From: Deltaproteobacteria bacterium
GTDB taxonomy: Bacteria > Desulfobacterota > Desulfarculia > Adiutricales > Adiutricaceae
Direction of reading: 5' to 3'
NCBI GenBank assembly: GCA_031264045.1
Contig: JAISEQ010000020.1
Coordinates: 1 to 38,963 of the forward strand
DNA: 38,963 bases
The translations under genes were made by a program, and so were the position numbers. The stretch's first letter is position 1, and each line of letters begins with the position of its first letter. A model generated the notes under the pieces. That model did not search any database and was not told where the DNA came from. It worked only from the letters and a program-made list of their open reading frames with translations. Below are positions 36,016 to 38,963 of this stretch, one piece after another.

Positions 36016-37455
36016 TCATGGCAGGCCCCGCCACCACGGGCGGTAGAGGGCATGGACGTCGTCCAGCATGACCGTCTCCCCTATGAGCGGCGTCACGAGC
36101 CTCACACCGCCCGCCCTCCCGGAGGCGAGAAGCGCCCTCTCCAGGGGCTCGTCCCATGGGTGCGCCGCTATCGAGAAGCGCCCCACGTGGACGGGCATGT
36201 ACCTCCCGAGCCCCAGATCCCCGGCCGCCAGCACGGCCTCCTCCGGGGTCATGTGGATCTGCGGCCAGGCGGCGTCGTACTGCCCCGAGTCCAGCATGCC
36301 CAGATCGAAGGGCCCCAGCCTCCGGGCTATCTCCCCGAAGTGAGGCCCGTATCCGGAGTCCCCGCTGAAGAATACGCTCCTCCCCCCGCCCGACACGACG
36401 AATCCCGTCCACAGGGCCCTGTCGAAGCGGACCCCCCTGTTGGACCCGTGCCTGGAGGGCACGAGGGTCACCCTTATCCCCCCGAGATCGAAGGAGTCCC
36501 ACCAGGACCCCTCAAGGATCCTCCCTCCGTCCCAGCCCCAGCGCTCCAGGTGCGCCCCGGTCCCGAGCCCGCAGACGGCGGCGCGGGTCCTGTCCCTAAG
36601 GGCAACGGCCGCCTCCTGGTCCAGGTGGTCGAAGTGGTCGTGGCTGATCAGGAGCGCGTCCGCATCCGGGAAGTCCGGGGCGGAGTACACCTCAGTTCCC
36701 GGAAACGAGCCGTTCACGTATTTCAACGGGGAGGCGTAGCGGCCCAGCACCGGATCCGCCACGACCGTCATGCCGCCCAGCCTCATCACGAAGGACGAGT
36801 GCCCCAGCCACACGAGGCTCCCCTCGGGGAGGCTTTTCAGGTCGCTCTTCCGGGACGGGAGCGGCACTGCCGGGACCTTGCGGGGAGAGGGCTCCAGCGC
36901 CCTGGCGAGCATGTCCGCCAATCCCGTCCCCTCCGCCCTTCTGGACGTGGGCACCTCGTTCCGGAAGGCCCCGCCGACGTACTGGGGCGAAGCTTCGACC
37001 CTCCCGAGCCTCTCACCGCCGGGGAGCGCCCCGAACCTCGGAAGCGACAGGAAGGCCGCGGCCGCGAACGCCAGCGTCACGGCCGGGAGCGCCAGGCCCA
37101 GGAGGCTTATCCACACCATGAGCCTCACGAAGCCCTTCGCCCTGGCGGGCGGGACTGAAGCGCCAACCTCCGCCGCGGCCGTGCCGCCCCCGTCCGGGGA
37201 AGACCGGCCGCCGATGCCGGACCGCCCGGGTTCTCCCCCGGCGGCCGGATCGGGGGCAACCCCGCAGGCAAGCCCTGACCCCTTCTCCTGGGCAGTTTCC
37301 CCGGCCCTGCGGACGCGGCGGGCTTCCGCGGCCGGCGCGCCGGATCCTGCCGAACCGGATGGACGGACGGATTCGGCCTCGGCCCCGTCCCCGCCGACGG
37401 GACCGCCCTCCCGGCCGACCTCGGCGGGTGCCCCGGTGACGCCGTCATCAGCCAT
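36016..37455 (-). CDS. Membrane-anchored metallo-beta-lactamase-fold hydrolase (UlaG/NAPE-PLD-like)
   Basis: A 479-residue reading from the ATG at 37455. One hydrophobic helix (residues 112-136) separates a disordered Gly/Pro/Ala-rich head from the catalytic part. The MBL domain (about 210-479) shows LVWLGHSSFVMRLGGMTVV, DPVLGRYASPL and the metal motif SHDHFDH (His272, His274, Asp276, His277), then VPSRHGSNRG (His336), FFSGDSGYG (Asp366) and PVHVGRFSIA (His423). These fit COG2220-type hydrolases such as NAPE-PLD, which act on lipids or sugar-phosphates; the substrate here is unknown. A GTG at 37128 with AAGGG upstream would give a protein beginning directly at the helix (VRLMVWISLLG) and is a serious alternative start. 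A promoter lies at 37537-37566. Confidence 0.9.
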   Translation of the reverse strand: MADDGVTGAPAEVGREGGPVGGDGAEAESVRPSGSAGSGAPAAEARRVRRAGETAQEKGSGLACGVAPDPAAGGEPGRSGIGGRSSPDGGGTAAAEVGASVPPARAKGFVRLMVWISLLGLALPAVTLAFAAAAFLSLPRFGALPGGERLGRVEASPQYVGGAFRNEVPTSRRAEGTGLADMLARALEPSPRKVPAVPLPSRKSDLKSLPEGSLVWLGHSSFVMRLGGMTVVADPVLGRYASPLKYVNGSFPGTEVYSAPDFPDADALLISHDHFDHLDQEAAVALRDRTRAAVCGLGTGAHLERWGWDGGRILEGSWWDSFDLGGIRVTLVPSRHGSNRGVRFDRALWTGFVVSGGGRSVFFSGDSGYGPHFGEIARRLGPFDLGMLDSGQYDAAWPQIHMTPEEAVLAAGDLGLGRYMPVHVGRFSIAAHPWDEPLERALLASGRAGGVRLVTPLIGETVMLDDVHALYRPWWRGLP

Positions 37456-37536
37456 GTCCCGCAAGCCTTTCCGCCGGGCGCCGAGGCCCCGGCGAGCCCG
37501 GGACCGCAGGCCCGGGAAGCCGAACGAAAGAGTCCC

Positions 37537-37566
37537 ATCTTACAGAAGCCCCGCCCGCCAGATCAA
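37537..37566 (-). promoter_or_regulatory. Promoter of the MBL hydrolase gene
   Basis: On the minus strand, TTGATC (37566-37561), an 18-bp spacer and TAAGAT (37542-37537), about 80 bases before the ATG at 37455. Confidence 0.5.
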
Positions 37567-38333
37567 TCGGCCCGGCCTCCCCAGCCCGGGAGCGCCGGCA
37601 GTTCTTTTCCGGGAAAGACGGATTATCCATCGCGCAAGACCGGCCGCGCACGGCCCGTGCCCCCGCGCCGAACCCTCCAGCTCCGTATCCCGGCCGCCGC
37701 TCCCCCATTCCTCTCCCGTTCCGTTCCGTTCCGTTCCCTTCCCTTCCCTTCCCTTACCTTCCCTTCTGGCCCCTGACAAAAAGTCGCAGATGCGGCAAGG
37801 ACGGTCCGGGCAGGACGGAAAACGGACGACTGAGACAGATTGACAGCAGGAGACGGAGAGATTGACAGATGCAGATGGAGAAGGAGACGGAGGCGGAGAT
37901 GGAGAAGGAGGGACAGAGGCAAAATTATCGCCATTTCGCGAAAAGCAAAAAAAGCATCCCGCTGCCCCGCGAAAAAGGGCGACAAAAGCATGGAGGCCTG
38001 CGAAAGCCGGCCTCATATTCAGGCCCTGACAAATTCAGGAGCTTTCAAATTCGGGACCCGCCGAATTCCGGACCCGACAGAAGCGGAAAAGGGGGTGCAG
38101 ACCGGAAGCCGGAGTCCGAAAGCCATCACGAAACGGAGTAAGGTCGGCGAAGAACGGGAAGAAAGACACGCGCGGGCCGAAAAGTCCCGAAGAGGACGGC
38201 CCCTGACCATCCAAACCCCGATAATCCCTCGAGTGGCCCGTCGCCTCACCCCTCCGTCCCGGGAGTGCCGTTCCCCCGCGCCCCGCTCCGGCCCCCGGCT
38301 CCGTGGGTGTAAAAGAAAATTTTCCCCGATTCC
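37567..38333. other. Intergenic stretch with pyrimidine and purine simple repeats
   Basis: No supported gene between the divergent hydrolase and pirin genes. Frames on both strands are low-complexity. The notable content is the repeat block at 37716-37918. Confidence 0.5.
37716..37918. repeat. Polypyrimidine 5-bp repeats followed by polypurine 6-bp repeats
   Basis: About 37716-37770 is a pyrimidine tract built of 5-bp steps (gttcc several times, then cttcc several times). About 37845-37918 is a purine tract of 6-bp-like steps (ggagac, ggagat, ggaggc). The two have opposite strand bias and could pair partly or form triplex-type structures. Confidence 0.7.
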
Positions 38334-38362
38334 TTGACAACCCGCAGGATTTGCCTTAGTTT
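38334..38362 (+). promoter_or_regulatory. Likely promoter of the pirin gene
   Basis: TTGACA (38334-38339), a 17-bp spacer and TAGTTT (38357-38362). The -35 is perfect and the -10 weak. It leaves a leader of about 220 nt before the ATG. Confidence 0.5.
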
Positions 38363-38586
38363 TTATCCGGGCGGTGTAGCCAGGCCAATCTGGGCCGCCC
38401 TGCCTGTTCCGGATTGCGCCCGGCAGGCCCCGGCCGCCCACCGGCGGCCCGCACTCATGAACATAGGCGTCCCGGCGGCAGCTTTTTCCGGAGCGCCTCC
38501 CTTCCGGCCCGGGCCAGCGCCCCGCGCCGGTGGTCACCCTTGCGCCCTGGGCCCCCAGAGCCCTCCGCCGCGTGAAGGAGAACCGC

Positions 38587-38963
38587 ATGACCCTCCGCCA
38601 AGTCAGGAAAGCCGTCAAGGGCCACGCCGCCGTGGACGGCGCGGGCGTCCACCTCGTCCGGGTCCTGGGCATCAGGACCGTCTACGACTACGACCCCTTT
38701 CTCATGCTCGACAGCTTCGACTCCGAGGACTCCCGTTTGTGGATAAAGGGCTTCCCCACCCACCCCCACCGCGGGATCGAGACCATCACCTACCTCATCC
38801 AGGGCGAGATAGCCCACCGCGACAGCCTCGGCAACAAGGGCACCATCCGCTGCGGGGAGAGCCAGTGGATGACCGCTGGCTCCGGCATCATGCATGCCGA
38901 GATGCCCCTGGACGGCCCCAGGATGCTCGGCGTCCAGATCTGGCTGAACCTCCCCAAGGCCGA
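38587..38963 (+). CDS. Pirin family protein (N-terminal part, cut by window edge)
   Basis: ATG at 38587 with AAGGAG six bases upstream. The visible 125 residues match the pirin N-terminal cupin: VHLVRVLGIRTVYDYDPFLM, LDSFDSED, FPTHPHRGIETITYLIQGEI, HRDSLGNKG, WMTAGSGIMHAEMP and MLGVQIWLNLP. The iron ligands known from human pirin correspond to His59, His61, His103 and Glu105, all present. Bacterial pirins include quercetinase-like dioxygenases and regulators of central metabolism; which applies here is unknown. The C-terminal half lies beyond the window. It is divergent from the hydrolase gene across 1.1 kb. Confidence 0.95.
   Translation, partial: MTLRQVRKAVKGHAAVDGAGVHLVRVLGIRTVYDYDPFLMLDSFDSEDSRLWIKGFPTHPHRGIETITYLIQGEIAHRDSLGNKGTIRCGESQWMTAGSGIMHAEMPLDGPRMLGVQIWLNLPKA

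Noticed and set aside
38019-38672. 217-codon minus-strand frame overlapping the pirin start
   Set aside because: Antisense to a clear pirin gene, low complexity, and no start signal.

Overview
The window is about 39 kb of a high-GC (roughly two thirds G+C) Gram-negative genome. Exported binding proteins, a TAXI-type TRAP transporter, signal peptides and a Zur/ABC zinc locus point to a didermic bacterium, possibly Desulfobacterota (Deltaproteobacteria)-like; this lineage call is an inference and weak. Coding density is low. Long GC-rich stretches carry no credible gene, and AT-richer islands hold decayed mobile or accessory genes.

Left part: a broken transposase runs off the left edge (1-1242, minus). 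A 358-residue protein built of eleven 27-residue ankyrin-like units follows (2476-3552, plus). Next is a TAXI binding protein plus fused TRAP permease operon (8379-4461, minus), with a promoter, a hairpin between the two genes and an intrinsic terminator.

Centre: two giant tandem TPR-CHAT paralogues, both with N-terminal export or anchor signals (18349-14303, then 14062-9689, minus). One keeps the CHAT His/Cys dyad. The other has Arg in place of the catalytic His. Further right are an AT-rich island with a decayed AAA-ATPase/PD-(D/E)XK gene (about 19720-20735), an exported protein with a PPC-like C-terminal domain (22036-22911, minus), a 51-bp minisatellite (about 23265-23710), two small unknown genes (24047-24373 and 24757-24978, minus) and a cytoplasmic TPR-like protein (27853-28857, plus). 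A second AT-rich island (about 29.1-30.2 kb) holds a P-loop relic resembling a zeta-toxin start.

Right part: a minus-strand zinc-starvation operon (34583 to 30313). It encodes a His-rich DUF2796/ZrgA-type protein, an ABC ATPase, an FtsX-like permease, a DUF3299 protein and a Zur-like Fur regulator, the same gene set as Zur-regulated clusters in Pseudomonas and Vibrio. Its promoter (TTGACA, 17-bp spacer, TATTAT) has an 18-bp palindrome over the -10. About 750 bp upstream is a second promoter of the same design and direction. It does not precede a recognisable gene but a GC-rich, stem-rich segment that ends about 370 nt later at a strong intrinsic terminator. This is a candidate zinc-regulated non-coding RNA or attenuated leader and the most intriguing item here. 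A membrane-anchored metallo-beta-lactamase-fold hydrolase (37455-36016, minus) and the start of a pirin gene (38587 onward, plus) close the window.
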